NCBI GenBank assembly: GCA_013176395.1
Contig: JABMLP010000002.1
Location: 310,001 to 374,000, forward strand
Origin: Venturia oleaginea
Lineage: Eukaryota; Ascomycota; Dothideomycetes; Venturiales; Venturiaceae
Length of the DNA stretch: 64,000 nt
Direction: 5' to 3'
Each line of letters begins with the position of its first letter. Position 1 is the stretch's first letter. Made by a program: the position numbers and the translations under genes. This document shows positions 1 through 11,000 of this stretch, piece after piece. The notes under the pieces were generated by a model. It was given only the letters and a program-made list of their open reading frames with translations, made no database searches and had not been told where the DNA came from.

Positions 1-1494
1 GGTGATCACATAACAGCGCGCCAAGTCTACCCGGATGACGTTCCGGGTTTTTGGCAAGGTGATGAGCTGGGCACGATATATCTAAAGATGATAGTAGATG
101 GTTGTTAATCTCTTCAAATGTATACGCGGCTTCAGACGCAATTGGGGCGCTGTGGTTGCGTGGTAAGTTCTGTTTGAGGCCGAAGTCCAGAAGTTGGGAT
201 TGGGACTGGCTTTCATGGTGATGGTGATGGTGATAATTATCATTATTATCATTGTTATCGGCAACTCGAGTCGTTCCCAGTCATCACTCGAGTCTTCCTA
301 TCGATCTTGTATCTACGTTGACGCTCTCTATAGCCTTGGTCAGTGATGATCATGATTCTCATCACAATCCCATCGGATGGACCGTTCGTGAAGTTTTCTT
401 TTAGTATGCACAGGTCTCAAATGGGAGCAACAAGTACCAAGCTCGATCAGAGGAACACACCACGCCATGAAGTCCGGCCTCGTATTTTCCTGCTTTGGAA
501 GGGCACTTGACAAACTGAAAGTGGTTTTTTTTTTGTGCTGTAAATTTGGAGCAGCGGATCAGCTTAGTCATTTCTAGTAGACGGTTACGTGACTGGTCCA
601 CAGCCTAGCATTAGAAGGAGCCGTACCTCGTCATTTACCTTCTCATCGATCGGATATAAGATGCCGAGAAGAACTCCCTATGAAACCCAACACACATAGA
701 GACACGCTTCGGGCTGATGGTGGCAGCCAAAACTTAAGAATTTCTTCCTCTAGGCAAAGAACACTAGGTATGTCAGAAGGGCACATTGTTGGCAAAAGCT
801 GCCTACCACCGGCCGAAGGACCGATGATCAAGTTGAAGATGGTCATCAGTAGAAGCCGCTAATATGGAGGTGTTCTAAGAGCCGAGTATATGCATATATT
901 TTATCGTCAGGTCTACATGCATGGAGATGATCTCAAGCATCCACTCTTTTAACACGGAAAACAATCTGGATATCATTTGCAGATAGATCAGCACCCTCCA
1001 AAACAGCTTATATTCCCGGTAAATTCCAATGACGAGGTTTGAACGCGCGTTGTCATCACCAAACTCGAGGAAGACCAAATATTCCACCAATAGCAGCAAA
1101 GAGTTGGTACTTATATTCCCAGAAGCATCAATCTTGAGAAAGAATACACAATCAGAACTAGGTCTCTCATGGGCCGGTGCGCTCATGCTCCAATGTTCTG
1201 GCAAATTTTTGTATGGCCGAGGACTACGTGATAGTCTACATACTCAATCAGTCTTGGACAACAGAATACTCTGTGTGTGCATCGGAGATGATGCTTGTCA
1301 TCACATAATCGCGTCAAAGAGATATATCCTACTAGCGAGGACGATCCCGAAGGATTGAGAGTATGCGGGGATATCCCCAGGATATTCCAAGCCCTGAAAT
1401 TGATGCTCGATCGAGCGGCCAGTACAAGCCTGAAAACTCGAATCGGTTTCCTGATGAAATAGTATTCTCATAACCAATTAATATTTATACCTGA
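1..1494. other. Intergenic, no supported gene
   Basis: Short open frames occur on both strands (the longest about 109 codons, at 875-1204 minus and 1029-1358 plus), but they overlap each other antisense and show no recognisable domain or splice pattern. I see no gene here. The stretch runs up to the left end of a Fot1/pogo relic. Confidence 0.5.
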
Positions 1495-1975
1495 TAACTT
1501 ATTCCACCACCGAGCCGGCCACTTTTCCTTGGCACAGCCCTTATCCTCTTTAAGACGTAATGTCTCAACAATACAACGCGATAGTCGTTCAAGAAGAAGG
1601 CAGAATTGATCTCGCTCTTCAGCCTTATACCTCTGGCCAATTTCAAAGCCTACGGCGCGCTGCTGCAGCCTACAACATCAAACACCAAAGGCTCTCTGAT
1701 CGGCTCTGCGGAATTACCTCTCGATCTCAAACTCGCCCAAACTCCCATAAGCTCACTGCAACAGAAGAGCAAACGATTATCCGATATATCCTCGATCTCG
1801 ATTCGCGAGGATTCGCGCCGAATTGATGCTACACCAGAACGCTCTACTTATTGCACGAAACCACGAGCTTGAAGAGCAATTGGTAGTAATTACGTAGCGA
1901 AAATCGCGTAAAAGGAAGCGGATCCAGCAAGGTGGACGTCGGAAGGACTTTCCTTTCTCTCGGTGTGGTTATCTC
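1495..1975 (+). mobile_element. Fot1/pogo-type DNA transposon, internally deleted copy
   Basis: The left end begins with TA followed by a terminal repeat (CTTATTCCACCACCGAGC) that matches the right terminal repeat of the larger copy at 23251-25292. Inside are the first 87 codons of the transposase, then a direct jump to sequence matching the late part of the transposase (MLHQNALLIARNHELEEQL region, about 1826-1890). Roughly 1.3 kb of the middle is missing. The break lies at a GCGC shared by both sides, suggesting a microhomology deletion. The right end is degraded; a CTCGGTG...GGTTATC trace near 1958-1975 may be what remains of the right terminal repeat, so the right border is approximate. 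It cannot encode a working transposase but may have been mobilised in trans. Confidence 0.75.
1560..1826 (+). pseudogene. Transposase N-terminal fragment (Fot1/pogo, Psq-type HTH)
   Basis: Codons 1-87 of a pogo-family transposase. It starts at ATG with MSQQ, followed by a Psq-like helix-turn-helix region and the motif HKLTATEEQTIIRYILDLD that leads into the CENPB-type second HTH. The reading frame is open up to the deletion junction, where it stops at once. The same N-terminus is found at 23316 in the larger copy, where a stop sits at codon 5; this copy has a tyrosine there, so it keeps a less damaged start. The DDE catalytic core is absent. Confidence 0.75.
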
Positions 1976-3830
1976 ATGTTATGTTTCTCACATAGGAGCT
2001 TCTTCAACCTACTACAGTAACGACCTTTTACTTAGATACAATCAAGCATAAGTCATATGCATACGAAGCAAGCCCACCCCCAACCTTCATACTAACCGAC
2101 AAGCGTTCAGGATTGATCTGAGGATCAAATCGGTTAGACGACAATTGAATTGGGAGATACATCGGACGGCTAGGATCTAGTGAGCCTCCAAAGAACCTGA
2201 GCAAGGGAAGGTACTTAAGGTAAGTACTTCCAGACTGATATTGCCCTTACCCCAAACCCGCGGACCAGAACAAGAGAACACAGGTGTTAAGAAGGTCTTG
2301 ACATAATCAACTGTGTTGAGAAACGAGTTCCCCATAACAAGAATCTGCAAGATTACTTAGGTTATCTATTACCCTATTAGTAATCTGTTTAAGGGCCAGG
2401 CACGGTTAATTATGTACTGTAAATAACTCCTATATCGGGTTCTGAGGTTATAGGGAAGGCTTGGCGGTGCTGGGTACAGACTGTCTCGGGGCGGGTTCGG
2501 GTATCAGGAGGAAGGAGCAGCAGTAGGAACAAGTATTACGAACTGGCAGGCAAACCAACAGGCAGGTTTAACGACAGGACGTAGCTCAAAGAGCTACGAA
2601 TTGGTTGAAGCCACGTAGGCTTTAAAACCTTTCCTCGGCAGAACTCCGGTTCTGCCTTGATCACGTGCCGTGGGGCCACCCCAACGGCGGGAAGGACTTG
2701 TCCGCGGTCGTACCGTGACACAGACCCAGACTACAAAGCAAGAGCTAGGATAAGGACAAAGGGCAGGGCAACATCTACTAGTGAGCCGCCGGTGTAGAGC
2801 GAGGACGGGACATACAAGGCGCGGGGATAAAGGGTAGGAGTGATAGTAGAGGAATAGGGAAAAAGGGCTGGGCTGGATAGATATAGCCATGAGATTGGTG
2901 ATGAGCGTGAATACAGGAGAAATGGATTAGGCGGACCACGGTCGGTCAAGACACGGTACACACGAGGTAGCAGAAATCAATCCGAGATAACGGGATCATA
3001 AGATATATCACTAGCATAGTATGCGATAGCTATTCGGGCCACGTATGGCACAATATACCATACACCTAGTCACTCAGGTATGAAGATATACATTAATGTA
3101 GGATAGATAACACGGGTAGTCAACAGGGAGGCATAGTTCGAGCAGGTATATAATTACGTCAAGATGGACAGCGAAGGGACCGGTACTTGTCCTCCAACGC
3201 CCAGGTCGTATGGAACTCGCTCTGAGAAGATACGAGAGGCTTTTTTATCCCAGAGAGTTAGGTTTTTGCGATTATAAATAGAAAGTGGGCACATGGCACA
3301 GTTAGTCATTACATACCACAATAAATCCTGATTATATATGTCGATCGAGTTCTGAATATAATGCTTACCCCCAGCATATCGCCAGCCTACGGGCGCAGGC
3401 TTTCAATCTCACGATCTTTGCCTTCGTGATGTTGATGTGAAAGGAAGAGTAATATGACTAATCTGATAGAGTTGAAGGCTACCCTGGTGCCGGCTTGCAA
3501 CGATAACCCTACTGCCAAAAGCTGCATATTCGTGGGGTTGGAAACCTGGAATGAACTCGCCCATATACCACAATCTTGATGGACCGCGCCTATATGACAC
3601 ACGGCTAGTAAGACTGCGCTGATAATGTTGAAGCGGGGGCAACGAACTACCAGTAAGTGGAACTTGAATTCATTCTGGCGGCTACGAAGCGCGAGTTGGG
3701 GGTCGGGTGGTGAGAGGTTGTGAATTTGTTCAGCCTAGAAGCTAAGGCCAATCCCGGCGCCGATTTAAAAAACCAACCTCCGTCGCCCTGGTCCCTAAGT
3801 TTCCTCACCAGTTTCCGCTGGCATCGCAGA
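1976..3830. other. Gene-poor stretch with repeat-like sequence
   Basis: No open frame here looks like a protein. A near-palindrome at 2207-2231 (GGAAGGTACTTA / TAAGTACTTCC) and the run of stem-loops at 2579-2715 (separate entry) are the only structure I see. It may be degraded retroelement sequence. Confidence 0.4.
2579..2715. repeat. Run of five short inverted repeats (possible structured RNA or retroelement leader)
   Basis: Consecutive stems: CGTAGCTC-aaa-GAGCTACG (2580-2598), AAGCC-acgta-GGCTT (2608-2622), GGCAGAAC-tccg-GTTCTGCC (2637-2656), GCCGtGGGG-cca-CCCCaaCGGC (about 2667-2688) and GGA-cttg-TCC (about 2693-2702). The third has a UNCG-class loop closed by C-G. No protein frame accompanies them. 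They could be part of an LTR/leader of a dead retroelement or a structured RNA; nothing here decides which. Confidence 0.35.
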
Positions 3831-5115
3831 ATGGCTTCTGTCCTTCGAATGGCCCGTCGATTTCCAAGGCCCTCGTCACCACCTCGTCAATTTCCTACCA
3901 CAGGCTTTCAAATTCTTGACAACAGCCTAACAGTGGAAGAAGAACGAGAACCATTGTGGGAAAGCTAGGCTATGGAGGCTATTCTACAGTATGGTTATGC
4001 CGAGATCTATGATGAGTTTTCCTCAAAGCTCGAGCATGTTGCTTATGACTGCCAACCTGCTCCTAGGGACCACGACTATGTCGCCCTAAAGCTTTGCTGC
4101 AGTGATGCGTCTAACATCAAGGGAGAAATCGACATGTACGGGCGTCTCAATACCGTCAAAGCGAAGCATTCTGGGACCACCCTGGTTCGAAAGATGCTCG
4201 ACAACTTTGAGATCCAGGATAAGGGCGATATATACTTGTGCATTGTCCATAAGCCCCTAGGGATGAGTTTAGAAAAATTCATAAGCAGAATCCCAAACAA
4301 CAAACTGCCAGAGGATATTTTGAAACTGACATTAATACACATCCTCATCGCCTTGGAGTTCCTGCATGCTAAAGCCAACATGATACATTGCGGTAAGCCT
4401 CGACCTCGTTTGCACACGTTCCCCACTAAAGGGTCAAAGACCTCCAAGAGAAAAATGTTCTCCTTGGCATTGAGAACACATCTATTCTAGATGAGTTCGA
4501 AAAGCGAGAGCTAGAAAACCCAACCTCGCGGAAGATCGATGGAGAGCGTATCATTTACAAGTCAAGGAATCTGGACAATACTACAAGTCCAGGACGCCCT
4601 GTCTTTACGGATTTCGGAGAGGCGCGGTTGAGAGAGAGCACTCATACTTGACCTATCTAGCCCATCCAGTACAGGGCTCCAGAGGTTCTCTTGAGAATGC
4701 CATGGGACCACAAGGTGGACATTTAGAATATTGGAGTAATAGTTAGCTTTGGCCCTATATTTGCGGGCGTCGTCGCAATTAGATATGGGACTTATTCGAG
4801 GACAACAACATGTTCAAGGTCAGAGACGCTAGAAACGAGCTGTCGATGGAACACCAACTAGCGCATATTGTTGCACTTGTTGGTCCGCCGCCAGCCGACT
4901 TTGTGAATGCACCAACAGGATCTTGGAAAGGAACTGTAGAAATCCCCAAGACCAGCCATGAAGAATCCAAGCACAGCCTGGAAGGTGAGAATAAAGCCTT
5001 GTTCCTGACTTTTGTAAGGAAGATGTTGAAATGGAAGCCGGAAGAGAGGAGCGCGGCCAGGGAGCTGCTAAATGATACGTGGCTTCGGGATGGAGATCAG
5101 TTCGCTGGTCAATAA
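3831..5115 (+). pseudogene. SRPK-like protein kinase, decayed
   Basis: Fungal SR-protein-kinase-like sequence broken in several places. An N-terminal piece from ATG 3831 runs through FQILDNSLTVEEERE, then shifts frame. The glycine loop GKLGYGGYSTVWLCRDL is in another frame at about 3957-4008. The N-lobe and middle (YVALKLC, KPLGMSLEKFIS, ALEFLHAKANMIHC) follow in a third frame, then a probable intron at about 4393-4430. The piece VKDLQEKNVLLGIEN follows in a shifted frame, so the catalytic HxD aspartate is not encoded. FTDFGEAR and IQYRAPEVLLRMPWDHKVDI are present but interrupted by stops at 4649, 4658 and 4724. The C-lobe ends at TAA 5113-5115 after KWKPEERSAARELL. Many such kinases exist in filamentous fungi; this copy cannot make an active enzyme. 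Confidence 0.8.
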
Positions 5116-6338
5116 TAATAGCCAAATTCAATCAGATCTTGCATGGTCCCTTAAATTGACGCGATCGCACCTCCAACTTGACCGTCGAGACCAATGTCAA
5201 CGATTTGAGAGCGTGTAGTCGGGTTACGCTAGATGAGATTCGGTCCCCGCGTGCACAATTTACTCATCAATCCCATAGTCGGAGGGTAACGGAAGACACG
5301 GGGTAAATCTATTTGGCCAGCCTCTGGAGGATTAGTAGTTGGGTATTTTCTCCTCCCAGGTCACAATTAGTGCGATTCAAAAGCGAAGATTTCGCCTGAC
5401 CGAGGTCGAGAATCAGATCAGTAATTTTGCTTTTGGATGGTGGAAATCTCAACAGAGCATCATTCCGCACTGCGATGGTTGCCGCAGGTCCACTTCATCC
5501 TCCTCTGAGTTCCGGAGTACGACTGGCCCATTGAGGTGCACTCTAGACTCGAAGGTAGGAATACACGAGCCACTATGATATCGTCATGCGTGATGGTGCG
5601 TATCATCAACAATCGTCCATTTTTGAAAGAACACTGGAGCGATAATTCAGCGTCCTGAACTGGGCCAGACGAAGCTGCAATCGTAAATGTTGTGCCTACC
5701 AAGTGGTCTTTAAAAGCGAGGCCACAACTATTCGGGACATCCTTTCCTCTTGTGTGATTGCTTCGCAAAATCAAGATCTCGAGTGCTATAGATATGACCA
5801 TGACCGCAGCTAGGTCCGACGTTGTGCTTAGTTAGCCCGTCGTTTATTTCGTCCGTATCTAAGCGCCTGGATAATCTCGTTTGCACAAATGTGACGAATT
5901 AAGGAGCCAGTATTCTCCGATCGCAAGTCCCTTTGAGGTTCATAGCCTCTTCCTTGCTCGTGTTCAGTGACCTTGCGCAAGAGAAGGAATCTAGCCCTCG
6001 ATCCTTAGTAGTGACTATATGCGATTGAGATGAGCACTTAGAAAAGGGGCTTTGCATACATGATCCTGATATGATGCCAGTGTAAATGGTATACGTCTCT
6101 CGCAATGTGTCCCAGTACAGTATTTTACACCCATCTCATCCACACCGAAAACGCCAAATGCCATCACTCAACGAGGTCAATATCTCTTTTGGCGAAGATA
6201 TTCCAATGCAGCAGTACCTTGTCTTCTCATATGACCCTTCTCCTGAATTGTCCCGAGCAGAAATTCTACTGTGTCTTCGGATCTAATCATCCCAGAATAT
6301 CACCAATCTGTCCACATCCTTCCCTGCATCCACTCATC
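5116..6338. other. Intergenic, no supported gene
   Basis: About 1.2 kb between the kinase relic and OST4. Small open frames on both strands look random; I see no domain, repeat or RNA gene. Confidence 0.45.
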
Positions 6339-6509
6339 CTAGCTTGATCGCGCCTTCGCCTTCGGGGGAATGGTATCGGTCTTTCTTTGCTTTGAGAGCG
6401 GCTCTCCGTCTGTCGCATTGACTTCCAAAAAGTGGTAGAGGACGATCAAAAGCATGGCGGCGGCACCGAGAAAGAGAGCCAAGCTGTAGAGTTGCGCGTC
6501 GGTTATCAT
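6339..6509 (-). CDS. OST4: Oligosaccharyltransferase subunit Ost4
   Basis: A 56-residue single-exon membrane protein. Ost4 is the tiny subunit of the ER oligosaccharyltransferase that helps dock Ost3/Ost6 onto Stt3 during N-glycosylation. The sequence starts MITDAQLYSLALFLG and has one hydrophobic helix at about residues 8-28 ending LLIVLYHFLEVN. A short polar cytosolic tail rich in Lys/Arg follows. This fits the fungal Ost4 pattern (Met-Ile-[ST]-Asp start, LIVxYH after the helix); the yeast protein is 36 residues, so the tail is longer here, as in other filamentous fungi. The ATG at 6509 is the only sensible start. It is divergent from TMA46 with a 462-bp shared upstream region. Such short genes are easily missed by automated annotation. 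Confidence 0.88.
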   Translation of the reverse strand: MITDAQLYSLALFLGAAAMLLIVLYHFLEVNATDGEPLSKQRKTDTIPPKAKARSS

Positions 6510-6971
6510 TTTGGCGGTTGGAGGATGTATGTGAGTGTTACGCGGCGCTCGTGGTGAGGTTTAGGAAGCTTTTGGGTGGTTAGAGCTCGGTCCCTTTGCG
6601 CCAGGCTAAGCTATGGACATACTGATTTTTGGAGGTGTAATAGAAGAGGGTCCTATCTTCCGGACGTCTTCTCGATTGGTCTTAAGCGGTGTTTGTGTAT
6701 GTAGTTGCTGAAAGTTACTCGGTGGTTTGGACACGATTCAGCCTTAGAGAGAGCTCAGGCCCTAAATTTAAGCGAGTCTTCGATCCATTGCGGCGGCGAT
6801 GTCATATTCACTACCTCAACACCACTCCACTCGCCCTCCTACGCACAAGAATCTCTATACAAAATACATGGCTTGGGATAGCTGGTACTGAACGCCGCAC
6901 TCGCCATACCCATCGCTGAAACAACCGCTCACATATACCTATAAACGCACGCTCGTGCCCACATCGCCAGC
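6510..6971. promoter_or_regulatory. Shared upstream region of OST4 and TMA46
   Basis: 462 bp lies between two divergent start codons. The sequence shows no coding potential; I can only infer that it carries both promoters. No specific factor site was identified. Confidence 0.4.
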
Positions 6972-8204
6972 ATGGCTCCCAAAGGACGACAGGAGATTGC
7001 CAAGAAGGACAAGGTCGTGGTGGACAAGACCTTTGGTATGAAAAATAAGAAGGGTGGTGCAGCACAGAAAGCCATCAAGACCATCCAGTCACAGAAAGCG
7101 GATGCCAAATCCCCAGCGGAGAAGAAGAAGGAAGCAGAGAAGCTACAGGCTATTAAAGAGAAGGCCGCTGCTGAGAAGGCGGCAAAAGAGAATGCTGAGC
7201 TGTTCAAGCCAGTACAGATCCAAAAGGTTCCTTTTGGTGTTGATCCGAAGACGGTTCTTTGCCAATTTTTTAAAAAAGGTCACTGCGAAAAAGGTGTGTG
7301 GCCAAATTGGGGGAGGAAGGAAATACTCATGCGAGTTGTTATGGCAAGATTATGGCTAACATAATCTGTGTGTGATAGGCAAAAAGTGTAAATTTTCTCA
7401 CGATCTGGATGTGGAGCGGAAGACGGTGAAGAAGTCTCTATACACCGATACCCGTGAAGTGGAGCAAGAGCAAAAGGAGAAGGAAAAGAGTGACGACTGG
7501 GACGAGGACAAATTACGGAAGGTCATTATGTCTAAGCATGGCAATCCGAAAACCACGACAGACAAAGTCTGCAAATATTTCATCGAGGCCGTCGAAGAGG
7601 GCAAGTACGGTTGGTTCTGGACGTGTCCGAACGGTGGAAACGATTGCAAATACGTCCATTCATTACCAGCTGGGTATGCAATCTCGTTCCTGGATACGAC
7701 GTCTAAAGCACTAACATTTGCCACTCCAGTTTCGTCCTCAAGACGAAAGAACAACGAGCAGCCGAGAAGGCTCTTCTGGACAAATCACCTTTGGCCACAC
7801 TCACGCTCGAAGATTTCCTCGAGACACAACGACTCCAGCTCACCGGAACCCTCACACCCGTCACGCCAGAAACCTTTGCCAAGTGGAAGAAAGAGCGCAT
7901 GGACAAGAAGGAAGCAGAGAACGAGGCCAAGAGAGCGAAGGATGCTACTGGGCGAGCCATGTTTGAAAAGGGCGACTGGCAAAAGGATTCCGACGACGAA
8001 GACTCGGATGATGACAACGATGACGTATGGAATTTGGAGACACTTCGGAAAGAGACTGAGAATGCCAGGGCCAAGAAGGAGGAGGAGCGACTTGCTGCGC
8101 TTGGTCAGGCACCAATGTCGAATGGAAATGAATACACTAACGGGAATGGAGAAGAATCCAGCCGTGGCCCTGGCCCTGGAAGCTCTACTACGGGCGATGA
8201 ATAG
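6972..8204 (+). CDS. TMA46: Tma46 / ZC3H15-type ribosome-associated zinc finger protein
   Basis: Exons 6972-7293, 7379-7673 and 7730-8204 give 363 residues. The family (yeast Tma46, human DFRP1/ZC3H15/Lerepo4) binds and stabilises the translation GTPase Rbg1/Drg1 and associates with ribosomes. Visible: a basic N-terminus ([22 protein letters not shown]), a Lys/Ala-rich coiled region at about 35-85, and a first CCCH finger [19 protein letters not shown] (C-x7-C-x5-C-x3-H) spanning intron 1. A second, longer CCCH finger ends NDCKYVH before intron 2. Then comes the DFRP region [14 protein letters not shown]...[15 protein letters not shown] and an acidic [10 protein letters not shown] tail. Introns of 85 and 56 nt have GT..AG ends and gctaac/ctaac branch sites, and both junctions keep frame. 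Identification is strong. Confidence 0.93.
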
Positions 8205-8872
8205 TGATCGAGAAATGCCAATGACACATTCTGATCGGCTACGATCATCACCTCAAAAGATCTACCGGCGCCAAGGGGGACTCGTTTTTGTACTGCACTT
8301 CAGCGGCATGGGAATTGACTGTTTTGACATCAAGTCGATAAGATCACCTCAGGTACAGGCATTCCCTCATTGGGTACTGGTTGCATACGGTCGAGGGAGC
8401 AGTAAAGCTGCGGGAGGAAATGAAACCGAGGCTCATGGTGACTCGATCACTGCTGCATCATTATCTTGTTACTAGGTATTGTCGGCGTTGGTTGGTGGGT
8501 CTAAGAATGAAATCAATATAATTGACCTATTAGTGCTGCGAACGTCGCATACTATCTCGCCGACGGCAAATGTTCGTGGTGGTTGATAAAATCAATAGTG
8601 CAATAGCAGACCCATTCATCTATCCTTTTGTGGGATTGGTGGCACAGCATGATGTTTTCTCGCGACTCTATCCGATAATCTGCTGGCGGATTTTAGAGAC
8701 CTGAATATCCACAAATCCTGTCCGAAACCATGGCTCTGAGTTGTAACAGCGAAGTCGAACACTGTTCGTATTCAGGCTGGCTCTTGCTAGGCTGGGGCGG
8801 GCGTTCATTAAAGTTCAAGAAGACAAAGAAAAGGCCATTTGAAAACGAAACATCTGGTCCTCATCGGCAGCA
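8205..8872. other. Intergenic, no supported gene
   Basis: 668 bp downstream of TMA46, including its 3' untranslated region. No gene or repeat seen. Confidence 0.5.
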
Positions 8873-9316
8873 CTAAGGCTTCACCTCCATCATCGCTCTA
8901 GCACCATATCGGCTCCCTTCCCTCAACTTCCTCCCGAAGGAAAACAAGAAGAAAGGAATTGGCGTAAATGCGAACTTAATAAAACCGAAGACACTCAATG
9001 CCCATACACCCGTCAGTTTTGCAAAAAAAAAATTGTAAGATGCCCAAGGGCATAACAGCAGCGAGGAGGATACTACATGCTGCTGTTGTGAGGGCGGAAA
9101 GAGTGCCAGCTGGAGGATAAGCGTCAAAAAAGTATTGAACATACGAGATAACCATGAGGAAGGAAGCATCAACATAGACGGCAGTTCCTACCACCAGAAT
9201 AGCCCAGTAGAATTTCGGAGAGGCGTTCCAACCTATCCAGAATAGAGATGTGGGGACAAGGATGGCATCTAGTATGGCTGGTATGAGGCGAAGTTCTAAT
9301 GTTAGCATGGTAATTT
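8873..9316 (-). pseudogene. Fragment of an MFS transporter (DHA1-like C-terminal half)
   Basis: Two overlapping frames together resemble the last four helices of a fungal drug:H+ antiporter-1 type transporter. The first (9316 to about 9000) reads IPAILDAILVPTSLFWIGW, SYVQYFFDAYPPAG and AACSILLAAVMPLGI. The second continues from about 9010 with ALSVFGFIKFAFTPIPFFLF and SFGRKLREGSRY, typical of the last helix and tail. A frameshift near 9030, in an A-rich run, separates them. Nothing upstream encodes the first eight helices. It is a truncated and frameshifted relic. Confidence 0.7.
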
Positions 9317-10112
9317 TGTTGTGTTTCAAGCAGTATTGAGGATTGGGAATTAAGTCCCGGCAAACCCTTGCTGTGGACAGTATAGAGACGAGATCGAGGT
9401 GCTGATTGGCTATAAGGCTACTGATGGCGCTGTTGGTCTGGCATATTTGAGTTCGAAGGTTGTGGATCTTCATGCCGCAAATGCGCTCGAGGCTGTGATG
9501 TTGAGTTTTGATTCCGAATACAATTTCTTGTTTCTCTCAATCCTAGCTTAGTTCGAGATCCCATAGTGTCGATTAGTTGCCTGTCCCTTACCACAAAACT
9601 GTCCTCGATTACCTGCTGTAGCTTCTCATGTAGAGAATGTACAATTGACTTGAAATCCGTGATTCGAACTATATGCGGCCACATGAGCCTTGGCTACTGT
9701 GGCTTTCGAAAGTATTAACGTCTTCATCTCGACTTACCTGGGAGTTTTCCACCTTTGGGATCCCAACTTCCCACACTCCCCTCAACATCAGATATAAGTA
9801 AAGTCATTCAGAACCCATGTCAGCAAAACATGATTATAGTCTACCGGTCGAGGAAAAACTTTCTATGCGTTCATCAATTGCGGACAAGAAAGTTTCTACA
9901 TTGGTCTGTCGCGTGCCTTGCGATAGGTCACTGTAGTTTTGCCAAAATCTGGAAGCTCGGGGGTTCGAGTCAAGGTGCGGTCCTGACTGAGGTAATGTTT
10001 TGTTTTACGCCTTTAAGTGGAAGGTCGGGGGCTCATCTCGTGGCAATGAGTGGTTGAATATCTGATTACCGGCCATATCTATTTTAAGATACCGTCCTTC
10101 ATCGCCAGCTCT
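9317..10112. other. Intergenic, no supported gene
   Basis: About 800 bp without recognisable coding sequence. A GGTTCGAGTC near 9964 resembles a tRNA T-loop but has no cloverleaf around it. Confidence 0.45.
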
Positions 10113-10839
10113 TTACCGATCATGGGTGTTGTTATCAATATCCATCCGCAAGAGCATTCCAGACCAAACGATATCACCCTTCTTTGCCTCAAAACCATCC
10201 ACGGGCACAAATCCTTGCGATTTGTAGAACCTGTAAAGCATCAGCAACAGTTGTAGACACAGAATAGAAGATATTAGAAAATGTTTACCCGACAAGTTTT
10301 CCTCTATTGCCCGCCCAACAATCACAGTACACCGCTGCCTTTCCTCCCTTCCGAGCATACTCCTTCACTCGCTGTGCCAACAACGCTCCAGCTCCTTTTC
10401 GCAAAGGACCCGCATGGAAATCGCTAATCATGACGCTTAGATACAGATAATCGGCGCGCTCGATAGTCTCTCGCACGCGTGCTTCAAGATTTTGTGCTTC
10501 TGCAACGTATGAGGGGAACTCTCCTTGGACGACTGCGGCTGCGACTTTGAGCATTTGCTGAGCATTCTCTCTTCTTCGAATTCTTGTGATTTCAGCCACA
10601 GGTTCACCCGTGGGCACTTCGGCAATAAAAACAGCATCGTTGTCGCTGACTCCAGATCGAGCTTTCTCTACTTGTGTGTATATGCGCTTGACAAACACTT
10701 CTTTCTTCGAACGTGGCTCTGAGCCCCATCGCTCACCACTGCCGATGTTTGCTAGATGTGGGAGAGTCGAATCGAACGCTTCGAGGATGAAAGTTGCATC
10801 TTCTGGCAGCGCTGAGGTGCGGATATGGAATCCAGGCAT
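10113..10839 (-). CDS. GNAT-family N-acetyltransferase
   Basis: Exons 10289-10839 and 10113-10230, 222 residues. GNAT enzymes move an acetyl group from acetyl-CoA to an amine. N-terminal MPGFHIRTSALPEDATFILEAF is a typical strand-helix opening; FIAEVPTGEPVAEITRIRR is the central strand pair; YLYLSVMISDFHAGPLRKGAGALLAQRV carries the acetyl-CoA pyrophosphate loop (here RKGAGA) and its helix. AAVYCDCWAGNRGKLVG, the intron, then FYKSQGFVP form the usual N/Y and YxxxGF ending. The 58-nt intron splits a codon (GG|T) and restores the frame. The substrate cannot be told; it may be a small molecule rather than a histone. Confidence 0.85.
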
Positions 10840-11000
10840 TTGAGAGACGAATGTAGGTGCTTAAAAGAATTCGGGCGTAAGCTAAGCAGCGTCCCGGTAG
10901 ACTACATGTCTACTGGAAGATGGCAGCCTTGTAGCTTGCTATGTTGGTGATGGAGAGTGACGACAGGAGTGAGAGCGAGATTCGGACTTTACCAGTTGCG

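Noticed and set aside
9935..10000. T-loop-like GGTTCGAGTC
   Set aside because: No flanking T-stem pairing and no A box at the right distance.
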